The notes: generated from the letters alone by a model not told the origin. A stretch of 34,486 bases of DNA from Saprospiraceae bacterium (GCA_021299835.1 JAJTER010000027.1:1-34486); one strand, 5' to 3'. Positions 22,603-31,387 are shown, counted from the first letter of the stretch. Program-made: numbers and translations.

Positions 22603-23466
22603 ATGCGACAGTTAAAAATTACTAACAAAATTACCAACAGGGAAAGTCTCTCTCTTGAAAAATATCTACAAGATATTTCAAAGATTCCTATGCTGGTTGG
22701 CGATGATGAAATTAAGTTGGCTCAACGGATTAGAGAAAATGACGAAGATGCTTTAAATCAACTGATTAGGTCAAATCTTCGTTTCGTCGTTTCTGTGTCT
22801 AAACAATATCAAAATCAAGGACTTTCTTTAAGTGACTTGATTAACGAAGGAAATGTCGGCTTAATGAAGGCGGCAAAAAGGTTTGATGAAACCAAAGGTT
22901 TTAAATTTATATCCTATGCCGTATGGTGGATCAGACAGTCTATTCTTCAGGCTATTGTAGATCACTCAAGGATTGTTAGACTACCCCTCAATAAAGTGGG
23001 TACCTACAATAAAATTAACGAGGCGGTGCTTAATTTTATTCAGAAGTATGAAAGGGAACCCAGTACCGACGAATTGGCGGCTATTTTAGATATTTCTCCT
23101 AAGGATGTACTCAATATGCAGCGCAGTAATGCCAGACATATTTCTATGGATGCGCCAATTGGCCAGGAAGATAGCGATTTAACAATGCTTGAAACTATGC
23201 CAAATTCAGCGGAAAACGAACCAGATAAAAATCTTATGGCGCAATCCATGAAGGAAGATTTAAAGGAAGGTCTGAGTATTTTGTCCGAAAAAGAAGTTGA
23301 AGTCATTTCATCATATTATGGTCTCGATGGTCAAAAACCGCTGACTTTAGAGGAAATAGGTGAGTTTTTACAGCTAACAAGAGAACGAGTGCGCCAAATT
23401 AAGGAAAGGGCTATTCGACGATTAAGAAAATCCTATAATAGAAATGCACTCAAATCATACCTTTAA
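22603..23466 (+). CDS. rpoD: Primary sigma factor RpoD of the Bacteroidota type
   Basis: The chosen start is ATG at 22603, giving 287 residues that begin MRQLKITNKITNRESLSLEKYLQ-type sequence, as in other Bacteroidota primary sigma factors; an ATG four codons upstream at 22591 is also in frame. Region 1.2 (ESLSLEKYLQDISKIPML) is followed by region 2 with the core-binding and -10-melting segments (LIRSNLRFVVSVSKQYQNQG, INEGNVGLMKAAKRFDETKG, FKFISYAVWWIRQSI), region 3, and region 4 with the helix-turn-helix LTLEEIGEFLQLTRERVRQI. Region 1.1 is missing, which is normal for the phylum. This sigma recognises TTTG and TAnnTTTG promoter elements, such as the one at 28387-28420 in this window. It directs RNA polymerase to housekeeping genes. 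Confidence 0.95.
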   Translation: MRQLKITNKITNRESLSLEKYLQDISKIPMLVGDDEIKLAQRIRENDEDALNQLIRSNLRFVVSVSKQYQNQGLSLSDLINEGNVGLMKAAKRFDETKGFKFISYAVWWIRQSILQAIVDHSRIVRLPLNKVGTYNKINEAVLNFIQKYEREPSTDELAAILDISPKDVLNMQRSNARHISMDAPIGQEDSDLTMLETMPNSAENEPDKNLMAQSMKEDLKEGLSILSEKEVEVISSYYGLDGQKPLTLEEIGEFLQLTRERVRQIKERAIRRLRKSYNRNALKSYL

Positions 23467-23544
23467 GGTTCAATCGCTTGCTTTTCTTTGTAAATACTTT
23501 TCGTTCTATTCATTTTCCGTATATTGTCCTTAAATTTTAATTAT

Positions 23545-24216
23545 ATGGGTTTATTAGCTCTGTCTGCGCTAATTCTTGTGGGTTCTGGCTTCATTTTGAT
23601 GAAAAATAATCTCAGTGCCTTAAAACCTGGGGGTAAAAAAATAGAGGAGATTTTTTTACAATTAGATCAGGCCGTTCCAATGAAACAAAGTGATTTGGCT
23701 CCCTTGGGTGAAATTAATATTGAACTTCTATCGGCTAATGAATTAAAAGGTGTCGCAAAATCAAAGGTGTCTGGTATCGAAACGGGTATCATTGCCACCC
23801 TTTTTGAAGAAGCTGGAATCGCTTTCGCTGTTAAAAAATTTGGAGCTGCTGACTTTAAAGCTATGGTGGTCGCAAAAGATAAAAATCATGTATATAGATT
23901 TTTATTTAAGTCAAATGAAATCGAAATAGTGATTGATAATCAAGCATTAGGCATTTTTCTAGTGGATGAAAAAGTTCTCAAAGGCGTAAGGACAGGGGCA
24001 ACTTTGTTACATTTGAAAGACCACCCTTCTCAAGGTAGCAGTCTCTACATTCAGGATAAAGAAATGGTTATGTTTCCTAAAGATATTTTTAAGGATTCAA
24101 AACAAATGTCAAAGAGAGCTTTCATTGTCCTGAATCAATCTATTTCTGCAGAAGAACAAGCAACCATTCTGGCTATGAGTATGATTTTATTCTGGAAGGA
24201 AAAATGGAAAATTTAA
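23545..24216 (+). CDS. Unrecognised protein with N-terminal membrane segment
   Basis: The start is ATG at 23545 (223 residues); the frame also opens at a TTG at 23524. One hydrophobic segment, MGLLALSALILVGSGFIL, is at the very N-terminus and acts as an anchor or uncleaved signal. The remaining 200 residues are a mix of strands and helices with no motif I can name. They include EEIFLQLDQAVPMKQSDLAP, a beta-rich middle (DKNHVYRFLFKSNEIEIVID, ALGIFLVDEKVLKG) and a C-terminal helix AEEQATILAMSMILFWKEKW. The middle could belong to a small beta-barrel scramblase-like fold, but this is only an impression. It lies 78 bases after rpoD and 12 bases before the next small gene, with which it probably forms a pair. 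Function unknown. Confidence 0.75.
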   Translation: MGLLALSALILVGSGFILMKNNLSALKPGGKKIEEIFLQLDQAVPMKQSDLAPLGEINIELLSANELKGVAKSKVSGIETGIIATLFEEAGIAFAVKKFGAADFKAMVVAKDKNHVYRFLFKSNEIEIVIDNQALGIFLVDEKVLKGVRTGATLLHLKDHPSQGSSLYIQDKEMVMFPKDIFKDSKQMSKRAFIVLNQSISAEEQATILAMSMILFWKEKWKI

Positions 24217-24228
24217 CCTAAGATCAAT

Positions 24229-24642
24229 ATGGATTTTATAAGAAAAATTACCCTTATTTTATATAGATTCAGAGAGCGTGGATTAGAAATATTTCTTTTG
24301 GATGCCGAAGATTCTCAATCTTTATCTCTTCCTCAGGAAGATAAAGGTTCCGTTCTTTCTGATAAATTTAAGGATCAGGCGACACTAATTTCCAACGATA
24401 TCCATGAATCTGGCGTAGCAGAACAAACCTGGGCTTTAGAAATAGAGGAGGAGGATATTCCTTCTTTAAAATGGTTGCTCTACGAGGATGCAAAAAATAT
24501 TTCCGATAAGTTTGTTTCCGATGAAACAGGAACTTATCTGAGAGTTAAAGATGCATTAAAAAAAGTAATGCCTCAACAATATAAATGGATTAAAGAGTTA
24601 AAAGATGTCCTTTTAGATAGACATTCAGTAAGAGATATCTAA
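24229..24642 (+). CDS. Unrecognised 137-residue acidic protein
   Basis: 137 residues from ATG at 24229, 12 bases after the membrane-anchored unknown gene, so likely co-transcribed with it. The opening ITLILYRFRERGLEIFLLDA with SLSLPQ a little later resembles the first two strands of a Nudix fold, but the Nudix box (GX5EX7REUXEEXGU) is absent, so a hydrolase call is not supported. The middle has AEQTWALEIEEEDIPSLKWL and the end KKVMPQQYKWIKELKDVLL, both probably helical. There is no signal peptide or membrane segment. The gene converges on cmk with 11 bases between stops. Function unknown; a degenerate Nudix-like domain is the best guess. Confidence 0.7.
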   Translation: MDFIRKITLILYRFRERGLEIFLLDAEDSQSLSLPQEDKGSVLSDKFKDQATLISNDIHESGVAEQTWALEIEEEDIPSLKWLLYEDAKNISDKFVSDETGTYLRVKDALKKVMPQQYKWIKELKDVLLDRHSVRDI

Positions 24643-24653
24643 GTAATAAATTT

Positions 24654-25322
24654 TTATTTCATTCTTTTTTTAGCGAGCAATAAACATATTTCTAATTGTT
24701 CCTCTCTACTTAAATTGCTGTTATTTAATACTATGGCATCCTCTGCTCTCAAAAGAGGACTGTCCGTTCTGGTAGAATCAATGTAATCTCTCAAAAAAAG
24801 ATTTCTTCTGATGTCAGGAAGAGAAACGAAGGCATTTTTTGAGATAAGATCAAGATATCTTCGGTTGACCCTAACCTCAATATCTGCGGTAAGAAATATT
24901 TTTAATACTGCATTAGGGAAAACTACAGTTCCTATGTCTCTTCCATCCATAATAAGATTATTATGCGAGGACATTTGTCTTTGTTGTTCGACCATTGCCG
25001 TTCTCACACTCGAAATGGCAGCTACCTTGCTTACCATTTCAGCTACAGCCATGTCTCTGATTTCTAAACTAATATCTTTACCATTAAGGAAAGTTAAATT
25101 GCCATTTGGAGAGGGCTCCAGGGTTATATTAATATTTTCTAAAGCATTTTTTACTTCGGCAGGCTGGTGAATAGAAACTTCATTTTTCAAAAAATAATAC
25201 GTTACAGCTCTGTACATAGCACCAGAATCTACAAATAAGAATTGGAGTGATTCTGCCATTGCTTTGGCTAAAGTTGATTTTCCGCAGGATGAAAATCCGT
25301 CAATTGCTATACTAATGCCCAT
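24654..25322 (-). CDS. cmk: Cytidylate kinase
   Basis: 222 residues, the usual length for CMP kinase. The P-loop is GFSSCGKST (residues 9-17). The substrate-side motifs FVDSGAMYRAVTYYFL and MDGRDIGTVVFPNAVLKIFL are characteristic of Cmk and contain the residues that hold the cytosine nucleotide. The C-terminal lid segment has RRYLDL and RNLFLRDYIDSTRTDSPL, and SPLLRAEDAIVLNNS is a strong family signature. The enzyme converts CMP or dCMP to the diphosphate using ATP, in the cytoplasm, and recycles pyrimidine nucleotides. A terminator hairpin (25341-25379) separates it from the DUF2795 gene upstream, so it has its own promoter in the roughly 20-60 bases before the ATG at 25322. Confidence 0.96.
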   Translation of the reverse strand: MGISIAIDGFSSCGKSTLAKAMAESLQFLFVDSGAMYRAVTYYFLKNEVSIHQPAEVKNALENINITLEPSPNGNLTFLNGKDISLEIRDMAVAEMVSKVAAISSVRTAMVEQQRQMSSHNNLIMDGRDIGTVVFPNAVLKIFLTADIEVRVNRRYLDLISKNAFVSLPDIRRNLFLRDYIDSTRTDSPLLRAEDAIVLNNSNLSREEQLEICLLLAKKRMK

Positions 25323-25340
25323 GGTAAAAACTTCAGGATA

Positions 25341-25379
25341 TAAAAAAAGAGGCTGATTCTTTTTTGAATAGCCTCTTTT
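25341..25379 (-). terminator. Rho-independent terminator after the DUF2795 gene
   Basis: AAAAGAGGCT (25345-25354) pairs exactly with AGCCTCTTTT (25370-25379), and the inner ATTC/GAAT extends the stem past a bulged G. On the minus strand the hairpin is followed by a T run (complement of 25342-25348). It lies 21 bases past the stop of the DUF2795 gene and before cmk. Confidence 0.85.
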
Positions 25380-25399
25380 GTGTTTTATACTATAATAAA

Positions 25400-25621
25400 T
25401 TAATATTCGTCTTCATTGAATAAAAAATCATCTTTCCTAGGGTAATCAGGCCAAATATCTTCAATTCCTTCATATATTTCACCTTCGTCCTCCATTTGCT
25501 GTAAGTTCTCAATCACCTCAATAGGTGCACCGGAACGAATAGCATAATCAATTAATTCATCGCGAGTGGCAGGCCAGGGTGCTTCCTCCAGGTGATAAGC
25601 GAGTTCTAAAGTCCAGTACAT
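25400..25621 (-). CDS. DUF2795 domain small acidic protein
   Basis: 73 residues starting at ATG 25621. The sequence (WTLELAYHLEEAPWPATRDE, LIDYAIRSGAPIEVIENLQQ and the ending RKDDFLFNEDEY) is the compact, highly conserved DUF2795 protein found across Bacteroidota. The PWPATRDELIDYA stretch is the domain core, a helix-turn-helix-like fold. No function is established; its strong conservation and small size suggest a regulatory or RNA/protein-binding role, which is inference. On the minus strand, a TACTTTTG element at 25676-25669 matches the Bacteroidota -7 promoter box, but no clear -33 box precedes it. A strong terminator follows the gene, so it is probably a single-gene unit. Confidence 0.85.
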   Translation of the reverse strand: MYWTLELAYHLEEAPWPATRDELIDYAIRSGAPIEVIENLQQMEDEGEIYEGIEDIWPDYPRKDDFLFNEDEY

Positions 25622-25668
25622 AATATTTTGGTTTAATTCAATTTATTTAAAAATGACTTACTTTTCCA

Positions 25669-25676
25669 CAAAAGTA
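25669..25676 (-). promoter_or_regulatory. Candidate -7 promoter box (TACTTTTG) for the DUF2795 gene
   Basis: On the minus strand TACTTTTG fits the TAnnTTTG consensus exactly, 47 bases upstream of the DUF2795 ATG. The -33 TTTG box is not visible at the expected distance, so support is partial. Confidence 0.35.
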
Positions 25677-25699
25677 ATAAATTCTATCCTTTTGGATAA

Positions 25700-26779
25700 T
25701 TACTTAATAAACATGGCATCACCGTAACTAAAAAGTCTGTATCCTTCCTTTAGTGCTTCGTCGTAGGCGTGCATTATAAGTTCATGCCCTCCGAAAGCAG
25801 CGACCATAATCAGCAAGCTTGATTTTGGCAGATGAAAATTTGAAATCAGGCTATCTGCAATATTAAAATCGAAAGGAGGAAAAATAAACTTGTTAGTCCA
25901 TCCAGACTCAACGGTCTTGAGTTGACCCTCTGCTGAAACGGCTGATTCAACCGCGCGTAAAGAGGTGGTGCCAATAGCACAAACTTTATTTCTACCCGTT
26001 CTTTCTTTATTCTTGGCTATATTAACCATATTGACCGTTTCAGGTGGAACTCTGTAAAACTCAGCATCCATTTTGTGCTTGGACAAGTCCTCCACGTCAA
26101 TAGTGCGGAACGTACCCAAACCCAAATGGAGGGTGATGGGAGCAAATTCCACGCCTTTTATTTCCATACGTTTCATCAATTCCTTGCTGAAATGCATGCC
26201 TGCAGTTGGGGCAGCGACCGCACCGATATCTTTAGCAAAAATAGTTTGATACCATTCTCTGTCACCCGCTTCGCAAGGTCTGTTAATATATTTAGGTAGG
26301 GGAGTGTTGCCCAGAAAATTAAGAGCTTCCTGAAATTCGTCGTCTGTACCATCAAAAAGAAAACGTATGGTTCTGCCTCGTGAAGTAGTGTTATCAACAA
26401 CTTCAGCAATGAGAACATCATTGTCATCATCATCACTAAAGTATAATTTATTGCCAACGCGGATCTTTCTGGCAGGATCAACCAACACGTCCCATAATCG
26501 AGTGTCATGATTGAGTTCTCTTAATAGAAAAACTTCTATTTTTGCTCCTGTTTTTTCCTTTCTTCCATACAATCTGGCAGGAAAAACTTTGGTATTATTA
26601 TATAGCATGATATCTCCCTCGTCAAAATAGTCAATAAGATCTTTGAATATTTTGTGTTCGATTTTACCTGTTTTTCTGTCAATCACCATTAATCTGGCGT
26701 CATCGCGATTTGGGGTAGGATAGGAGGCAACTTGGTTTTCGGTATAATCAAAACTAAATTGGGATAGTTTGGTTCGCAT
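25700..26779 (-). CDS. queA: S-adenosylmethionine:tRNA ribosyltransferase-isomerase QueA
   Basis: 359 residues, the normal length. Family hallmarks are in order: the N-terminal [20 protein letters not shown] and [43 protein letters not shown], the highly conserved [27 protein letters not shown], and the C-terminal [20 protein letters not shown] with [11 protein letters not shown]. QueA moves the ribosyl part of S-adenosylmethionine to 7-aminomethyl-7-deazaguanine in tRNA, giving epoxyqueuosine in the anticodon wobble base of Asp, Asn, His and Tyr tRNAs. It acts in the cytoplasm. No other queuosine gene lies beside it. An acidic insert DDDDND near residues 116-121 is a minor oddity. The gene is divergent from the ABC permease gene across 211 bases. 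Confidence 0.97.
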   Translation of the reverse strand: MRTKLSQFSFDYTENQVASYPTPNRDDARLMVIDRKTGKIEHKIFKDLIDYFDEGDIMLYNNTKVFPARLYGRKEKTGAKIEVFLLRELNHDTRLWDVLVDPARKIRVGNKLYFSDDDDNDVLIAEVVDNTTSRGRTIRFLFDGTDDEFQEALNFLGNTPLPKYINRPCEAGDREWYQTIFAKDIGAVAAPTAGMHFSKELMKRMEIKGVEFAPITLHLGLGTFRTIDVEDLSKHKMDAEFYRVPPETVNMVNIAKNKERTGRNKVCAIGTTSLRAVESAVSAEGQLKTVESGWTNKFIFPPFDFNIADSLISNFHLPKSSLLIMVAAFGGHELIMHAYDEALKEGYRLFSYGDAMFIK

Positions 26780-26951
26780 GAAACGGTTTTTGACTTTTGG
26801 TGTGCAAAATTAACATTTTTAATCAATTTATATTAACGCTTAAGAAAAAAAAATAGTTTGCTTTATTTTCAAAAAAAATGATTTCAGTTGAATTTTATAG
26901 ATTAATTGTTACCTTTCATCTAAACAAATGCATTTATAATATTTCCCAACG

Positions 26952-26959
26952 TACCTTTG
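26952..26959 (+). promoter_or_regulatory. Candidate -7 promoter box (TACCTTTG) for the ABC permease gene
   Basis: TACCTTTG matches TAnnTTTG exactly and lies 32 bases before the permease ATG. No good TTTG element is present 19-22 bases upstream, so this is a partial match. Confidence 0.4.
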
Positions 26960-26990
26960 TCCTTTAACCATTTGGAGAAAAATAAATGTT

Positions 26991-28250
26991 ATGCAGACGA
27001 TTATAAAAGTAATCATTGAAAGTATTTCACAGGCAGTTCAACAACTTGTAGGTAATAAACTACGCAGTTTCCTCTCTCTCTTAGGTATCACTATTGGTAT
27101 TTTTTGTATCATAGGCGTATTTTCTGCCGTAGATTCTCTTGAAAATAACATTCGCAAAAGTATCGCTAAATTGGGCGAAGAGGTAATTTATATCCAAAAA
27201 TTCTCCTGGGCAGAAGATCCAGGCGAGAATTATTATAAATGGATGCGCAGACCTAATATTAATTATGCTGATTATGAAGGGGTTAAGAAAAGAATGAAAA
27301 ATGCCGATGTCGTTGGTTATTGGATGGGGATAGGTTCAAAAATAGTTAAGCATAGAAATAATTCTATTGAAGGTGCTTATACCATGGCTTTTTCTGAAGA
27401 ATGTGGCGCCCTTTTTAATCTGAATTATTCTCAGGGTAGATTTTTCTCTCCTTCTGAATATAATTTTGGTGCTAATAAGGTGATTTTAGGTTTCAATTCA
27501 GCTGAAGAACTTTTTGGTCCTATCGATCCCATCGGTAAAATAATCCGACTGAGTGGAAGAAATCTGGAAGTGGTAGGTGTTTTAGAAAAATCAGGTGAAA
27601 GTATTATAAATGTTATGAATTTCGACGATATCGTTATCATCTCTTATCCCCTGGCACGCAAAATAGCTAACCTAAATCAAAACTCTTTCTGGCCTGATTC
27701 ATCTGTTGGGGTAAAAGCAAAAAAGGGTGTTTCATTAGATGAACTGGAAGACAATCTCATTGCTGCAATGAGGGCTCAACGCAGATTGAGGCCTATTGAA
27801 GAAGATGATTTTTCTCTGAACCAACTATCAATCATTTCTAAATTCCTAAATGGCTTTTTTGACGCATTAAATATTTTGGGCATTTTCCTCGGGGGCTTTG
27901 CAACCCTGGTTGGTATGTTTAGCGTAGCTAATATCATGTTCGTTTCTGTTAAGGAAAGAACCAGAATCATTGGTATTAAAAAAGCGCTGGGTGCTAAAAG
28001 ATATATGATTCTGCTTGAATTTTTGATAGAATCAGTTATCCTTTGCATTGTTGGAGGTGTATTTGGCCTGGCGCTGGTTTATATAGCTATGTTTGCCCTT
28101 TCTTATGGTCTTACTTCCTTCGAATTTGTTCTATCCTTGAATAATATATTACTCGGCCTTGGACTATCCATATTTATTGGTATTCTTGCGGGGATGATAC
28201 CCGCTTCCCAGGCCTCAAAAATGGATGCCGTGGTGGCCATGAGACAATAA
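26991..28250 (+). CDS. ABC transporter permease of the MacB/FtsX type
   Basis: 419 residues starting at ATG 26991. The N-terminus has the family opening AVQQLVGNKLRSFLSLLGIT followed by the first membrane segment IGIFCIIGVFSAVDSL. The long periplasmic MacB-like domain runs from about 45 to 280 (YADYEGVKKRMKNADVV, GRFFSPSEYNFGANKVILGF, PIGKIIRLSGRNLEVVGVL). The FtsX domain follows with three membrane segments at about 285-415, including VSVKERTRIIGIKKALGAKR, the usual cytoplasmic loop, and the end IPASQASKMDAVVAMRQ. Such permeases are mechanotransmission-type transporters that work with a separate ATPase and often an efflux adaptor; neither gene is present here. The cargo is unknown, with lipoprotein, peptide or drug export as family options. 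A clear terminator follows. Confidence 0.93.
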   Translation: MQTIIKVIIESISQAVQQLVGNKLRSFLSLLGITIGIFCIIGVFSAVDSLENNIRKSIAKLGEEVIYIQKFSWAEDPGENYYKWMRRPNINYADYEGVKKRMKNADVVGYWMGIGSKIVKHRNNSIEGAYTMAFSEECGALFNLNYSQGRFFSPSEYNFGANKVILGFNSAEELFGPIDPIGKIIRLSGRNLEVVGVLEKSGESIINVMNFDDIVIISYPLARKIANLNQNSFWPDSSVGVKAKKGVSLDELEDNLIAAMRAQRRLRPIEEDDFSLNQLSIISKFLNGFFDALNILGIFLGGFATLVGMFSVANIMFVSVKERTRIIGIKKALGAKRYMILLEFLIESVILCIVGGVFGLALVYIAMFALSYGLTSFEFVLSLNNILLGLGLSIFIGILAGMIPASQASKMDAVVAMRQ

Positions 28251-28269
28251 TTTTTTTGGTACCTATCTT

Positions 28270-28305
28270 AAAGTCCTTGTTGATTAAATTCAACAAGGGC
28301 TTTTT
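28270..28305 (+). terminator. Rho-independent terminator after the ABC permease gene
   Basis: AAAGTCCTTGTTGA (28270-28283) pairs with TCAACAAGGGCTTT (28290-28303) with one G-T wobble pair and a six-base loop, then TTTTT. It starts 20 bases after the permease stop. Confidence 0.88.
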
Positions 28306-28386
28306 AGTTAAATTATCTTAAATACAAGGTTTTTTAATCTTTTTGGTGACTATTCTAAAATAAAATAGTAAAATTCGCATTGTTAT

Positions 28387-28420
28387 TTTGTCGGTTAACG
28401 TGTTAAAAAAGCTAAATTTG
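28387..28420 (+). promoter_or_regulatory. Bacteroidota-type promoter for the PorP/adhesin operon
   Basis: TTTG at 28387-28390 and TAAATTTG at 28413-28420 match the -33 and -7 boxes (TTTG, TAnnTTTG) with a 22-base spacer, slightly longer than the usual 19-21. The predicted transcript would start near 28427, about 65 bases before the PorP/SprF ATG. Confidence 0.6.
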
Positions 28421-28491
28421 ACGCACTTTATTTAATTTTGTGGGTAACTACCTATTTTGATTAAACTTATACTTTTATTATATCACTGTCT

Positions 28492-29529
28492 ATGATGTTA
28501 AACAAAAAACTTGAACGACTTAATGCTAATTCATTCCAAATAAAGCATGGTTATGTCCCGGGTTATTCCAACAAAATAACTTTTTTGATGGTGAGTATCC
28601 TTTTTTGTTTTTTAAATAAGCTTACTGGTCAACAACTTCCCTTATTTACACAGTATCGTGAAAATACGGGATTGATTAATCCTGCGGCGCTTGAACCCGA
28701 CTATCTGGCTTATTCTAATAATTTTACCGTGGGTGCGTCTTATCGCTCTCAATGGAACGGGCTTTCTGGCGCTCCTAGAACCATGACCATCAGAGGTACT
28801 TATTATGCCGATGATTATGCGGGTGTTACGATGATGGGTGGTGGTTATTTGATGAGAGATCAAACAGGACCTATCAGTTTTACTGGAGCTTATGGCAGAA
28901 TTGCCGGGGTCATTACTTCCGATCCTACCCTGGGTGGTGTCATTTTAGGACTTACAGCAGGTTTGGTTCAGTTTGGTATAAATACAGATAATATTGTTGT
29001 CAGAGATAAAACAGACGATTTAGCGATGACGGGGCAAAATCAACTATTCCCCGATGTCGGGGTAGGTGTTTATGCTTACAGATATTTGTCCACAGGACGT
29101 ACGGGATCCTCTTATGTTTACGGCGGCGTCTCCATGCCGCAAGTATTAGGTCTCGATTTGAAGGTCCAAAATACCTCAAGCGATTATTATCTTCAAAGGG
29201 TCAGGCATTTATATGGATTGATGGGTATGTATCTGTTTTTTGACGATAATAGTTTTATAGAACCATCCGTTTGGGTAAAATATGCTCCGAATGCTCCTGT
29301 GAATGTCGATGTTAACGTTCGTTATCAGATGCCGGGAAGCCTCTGGATTGGAACCGGGGGATCAACTTCTGGTACATTGCATATTGAAGCTGGCGTACTT
29401 TTAGGAGAAAATCTCGGACTCGATAATTCCATTAGAATTGGCTACGGATATGGATACAGTTTTAAAACCTTTGGCCCTTTTGTCGGTGGAGGACACGAAA
29501 TTAATATTTCCTACTCCCTAAATAAATAA
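28492..29529 (+). CDS. PorP/SprF family type IX secretion outer-membrane protein
   Basis: 345 residues from ATG 28492; a second ATG follows at once. An internal hydrophobic stretch (ITFLMVSILFCFLNKLTG) ends in a cleavage site before QQLPLFTQYRENTGLINPAA, the diagnostic start of mature PorP/SprF proteins (QQ.P.F.QY..N....NPA). The rest is an outer-membrane beta-barrel with typical runs such as TVGASYRSQWNGLSGAPRTM and DVGVGVYAYRY, and it ends in an outer-membrane-like strand HEINISYSLNK. SprF is needed in Flavobacterium for delivery of the gliding adhesin SprB by type IX secretion, and PorP/SprF genes sit next to giant adhesin genes. That is the arrangement here: the adhesin gene starts 31 bases downstream. 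This protein probably helps secrete or anchor that adhesin. Confidence 0.93.
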   Translation: MMLNKKLERLNANSFQIKHGYVPGYSNKITFLMVSILFCFLNKLTGQQLPLFTQYRENTGLINPAALEPDYLAYSNNFTVGASYRSQWNGLSGAPRTMTIRGTYYADDYAGVTMMGGGYLMRDQTGPISFTGAYGRIAGVITSDPTLGGVILGLTAGLVQFGINTDNIVVRDKTDDLAMTGQNQLFPDVGVGVYAYRYLSTGRTGSSYVYGGVSMPQVLGLDLKVQNTSSDYYLQRVRHLYGLMGMYLFFDDNSFIEPSVWVKYAPNAPVNVDVNVRYQMPGSLWIGTGGSTSGTLHIEAGVLLGENLGLDNSIRIGYGYGYSFKTFGPFVGGGHEINISYSLNK

Positions 29530-29560
29530 TCTTTTGAATCATTCTTATTTACACTCTATA

Positions 29561-31387
29561 ATGAAGCGTAGTATAAAACTTCTTTTCTTTCTTTCATTGT
29601 TTTCGGTTCGGGCTCTGTCACAAGAGGCTGCCGTTACCTTTTTATTCTCCTCCATTGCTCCTTGTGGTAATAGTACCGCTTGTGTAGATGTCACAACCGA
29701 CGATTTTTCCAATGTACTTTACGTCAAGATGCCTATTAAATGGGATCCAAAGATTGTAAAACTTAAAAGTATTCAATTAGGAACTTTAAAAAATATTAAA
29801 CTTTCAGATTTCGATCAATCCAGAGCTTTGACAGAAGGATTACTTTTCTTTGAATGGAAGTATGATGATTGTTCCAGCCCTAAATTACCAACTTTTAATT
29901 TTCCAGACGGGGAAAAGATTTTTTCTTTGTGTTTTGAACCTGTCTCCACTTATGGTTCTTCCACAACTATTGGAATTACCACTGATCCTGCGATTTTAAA
30001 AAACAATGATATTTATCCTGTTGAGATTTATAAGAATGTGGGTTGTACAGATGTGGGTTTTCTTCAGAAGCGAGGTAATATTTCTACCTGTGTTCGTGCT
30101 CTCACTGTAGCTGGAGAACCAATGGCGGGAAAGGAAGATGAGATTGTATGTACGCCTGTAAAAGTGACTGGTTTAGATAGTATCGCCGGTATTCAGTTTG
30201 TTATGCAATGGCAAGATACTATGCTGGAATTTGTGGATTTAAAAATTAATAATTCTACTATTCCAGGTCTTTCACGAGGTAGTTTCGGATTACCAGCGGA
30301 CACAAAGAGGTCAAATGCTTTGATTTTTGCCTGGCAGAGTAGCACAGGAAAACCTGCTGCATTAAAGGATAACTCTGAAATTTTTGAAGTATGTTATAAA
30401 ATCATAGGGCCTTGTCAAAAGGTAACTTCTGTTGATTTCGTTTCTAACTTTGGTGTTAAAATGGAAGCAACTTCAGAGGGTAGGACTGTTTCTCCAACCA
30501 CAGGACAAGATACTTTCAGACTTGATGTGATTGCACTCGTCGGCGAAGAAATTGTTACTACCATTGGTAGATGTGACCCCGATGGGCTAAAACTTCATGT
30601 TGAATGTGGCCCGGAGGTTGAGGTTGGCCTCGAGAAATGTGTTGCTATTATCGCTGATCAGGATTTACTCGATGTGAATACCCTGAAATACCAGATGACT
30701 TACGACCCTGAAATTTTAAGCTTTGTTCGTACTGAAAAATTCTCATCGAAGCTTCCTTCCCTCAATTCCTCAAAATTTACTATTAAAAATGGCGTAGTTA
30801 CATTGGATTGGGTCAATAAGTTAGGTGTACGAACAATAAATAAAGGGGACACTTTATACAAAGTTTGTTTTGATGTGCTAGGTGTTGGGATCAAAGTTAC
30901 GCCCTTAAAAATAATTAATTCGGGGGCTATTATTTTATATGGTGACTATCCTATTAATTATGAATTGAATGCAACCAATTGTGCTATTCAAATAAAGCAA
31001 CCTCCGGGAGTAGTTTTTACCATTCGAGATGGTGAGGGAAAAAAAGGGGAAACCATTTGTGTTCCAGTGTCTGTTTCAAATTTTAATAAAAAAGATAGTT
31101 TGACATTTAATCTGTCATGGGATGCTAGCAGATTAAAATTTGTCAATATTAAGGATGCTAAATTAACCGGACTTAAATTTGATGCTGTAAATGCACTTGA
31201 TGCTGGTTTATTGAGTTTATCATGGGAAAGTGCGACGCCTTCTGATGCATCTCTCGCCGCAGATCAGACGGAAATATTTAAGATTTGTTTTGAACTGATA
31301 GGTGATTCTCCCTTTGAAATTGGAGACGCTACCAATTGCTCTTTGTTAGATATAGCTAGTATAGGCTCTAATTTTTGTGCTTTTTAG
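29561..31387 (+). CDS. Giant surface adhesin, N-terminal part with cohesin-like domains, ended by an apparent frameshift
   Basis: The start is ATG at 29561 (608 residues to the stop); a TTG at 29534 extends the frame but would place nine residues before the signal peptide. The signal peptide is MKRSIKLLFFLSLFSVRALS, cleaved near Gln21. Four cohesin-like domains of about 110-120 residues follow, near 25-140, 186-300, 345-455 and 486-595. Each has an early Cys-V-x-V strand, a W/Y-D-x-x-x-L-x-F core (IKWDPKIVKLKSI, MQWQDTMLEFVDL, MTYDPEILSFVRT, LSWDASRLKFVNI) and a late F-x-x-C-F/Y strand (IFSLCFEP, IFEVCYKI, LYKVCFDV, IFKICFEL). The frame stops with TAG at 31385-31387, but the same repeat pattern continues in the +1 frame. 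The protein belongs to the PorP/SprF pair upstream and is probably secreted by type IX secretion to the surface for adhesion or gliding. Confidence 0.85.
   Translation: MKRSIKLLFFLSLFSVRALSQEAAVTFLFSSIAPCGNSTACVDVTTDDFSNVLYVKMPIKWDPKIVKLKSIQLGTLKNIKLSDFDQSRALTEGLLFFEWKYDDCSSPKLPTFNFPDGEKIFSLCFEPVSTYGSSTTIGITTDPAILKNNDIYPVEIYKNVGCTDVGFLQKRGNISTCVRALTVAGEPMAGKEDEIVCTPVKVTGLDSIAGIQFVMQWQDTMLEFVDLKINNSTIPGLSRGSFGLPADTKRSNALIFAWQSSTGKPAALKDNSEIFEVCYKIIGPCQKVTSVDFVSNFGVKMEATSEGRTVSPTTGQDTFRLDVIALVGEEIVTTIGRCDPDGLKLHVECGPEVEVGLEKCVAIIADQDLLDVNTLKYQMTYDPEILSFVRTEKFSSKLPSLNSSKFTIKNGVVTLDWVNKLGVRTINKGDTLYKVCFDVLGVGIKVTPLKIINSGAIILYGDYPINYELNATNCAIQIKQPPGVVFTIRDGEGKKGETICVPVSVSNFNKKDSLTFNLSWDASRLKFVNIKDAKLTGLKFDAVNALDAGLLSLSWESATPSDASLAADQTEIFKICFELIGDSPFEIGDATNCSLLDIASIGSNFCAF

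Noticed and set aside
24229-24642. Calling the small acidic protein a Nudix hydrolase
   Set aside because: Only the first strands look similar; the glutamate-rich Nudix box is absent.
24811-25170. 119-residue antisense open frame inside cmk
   Set aside because: A shadow of the well-conserved kinase on the other strand.
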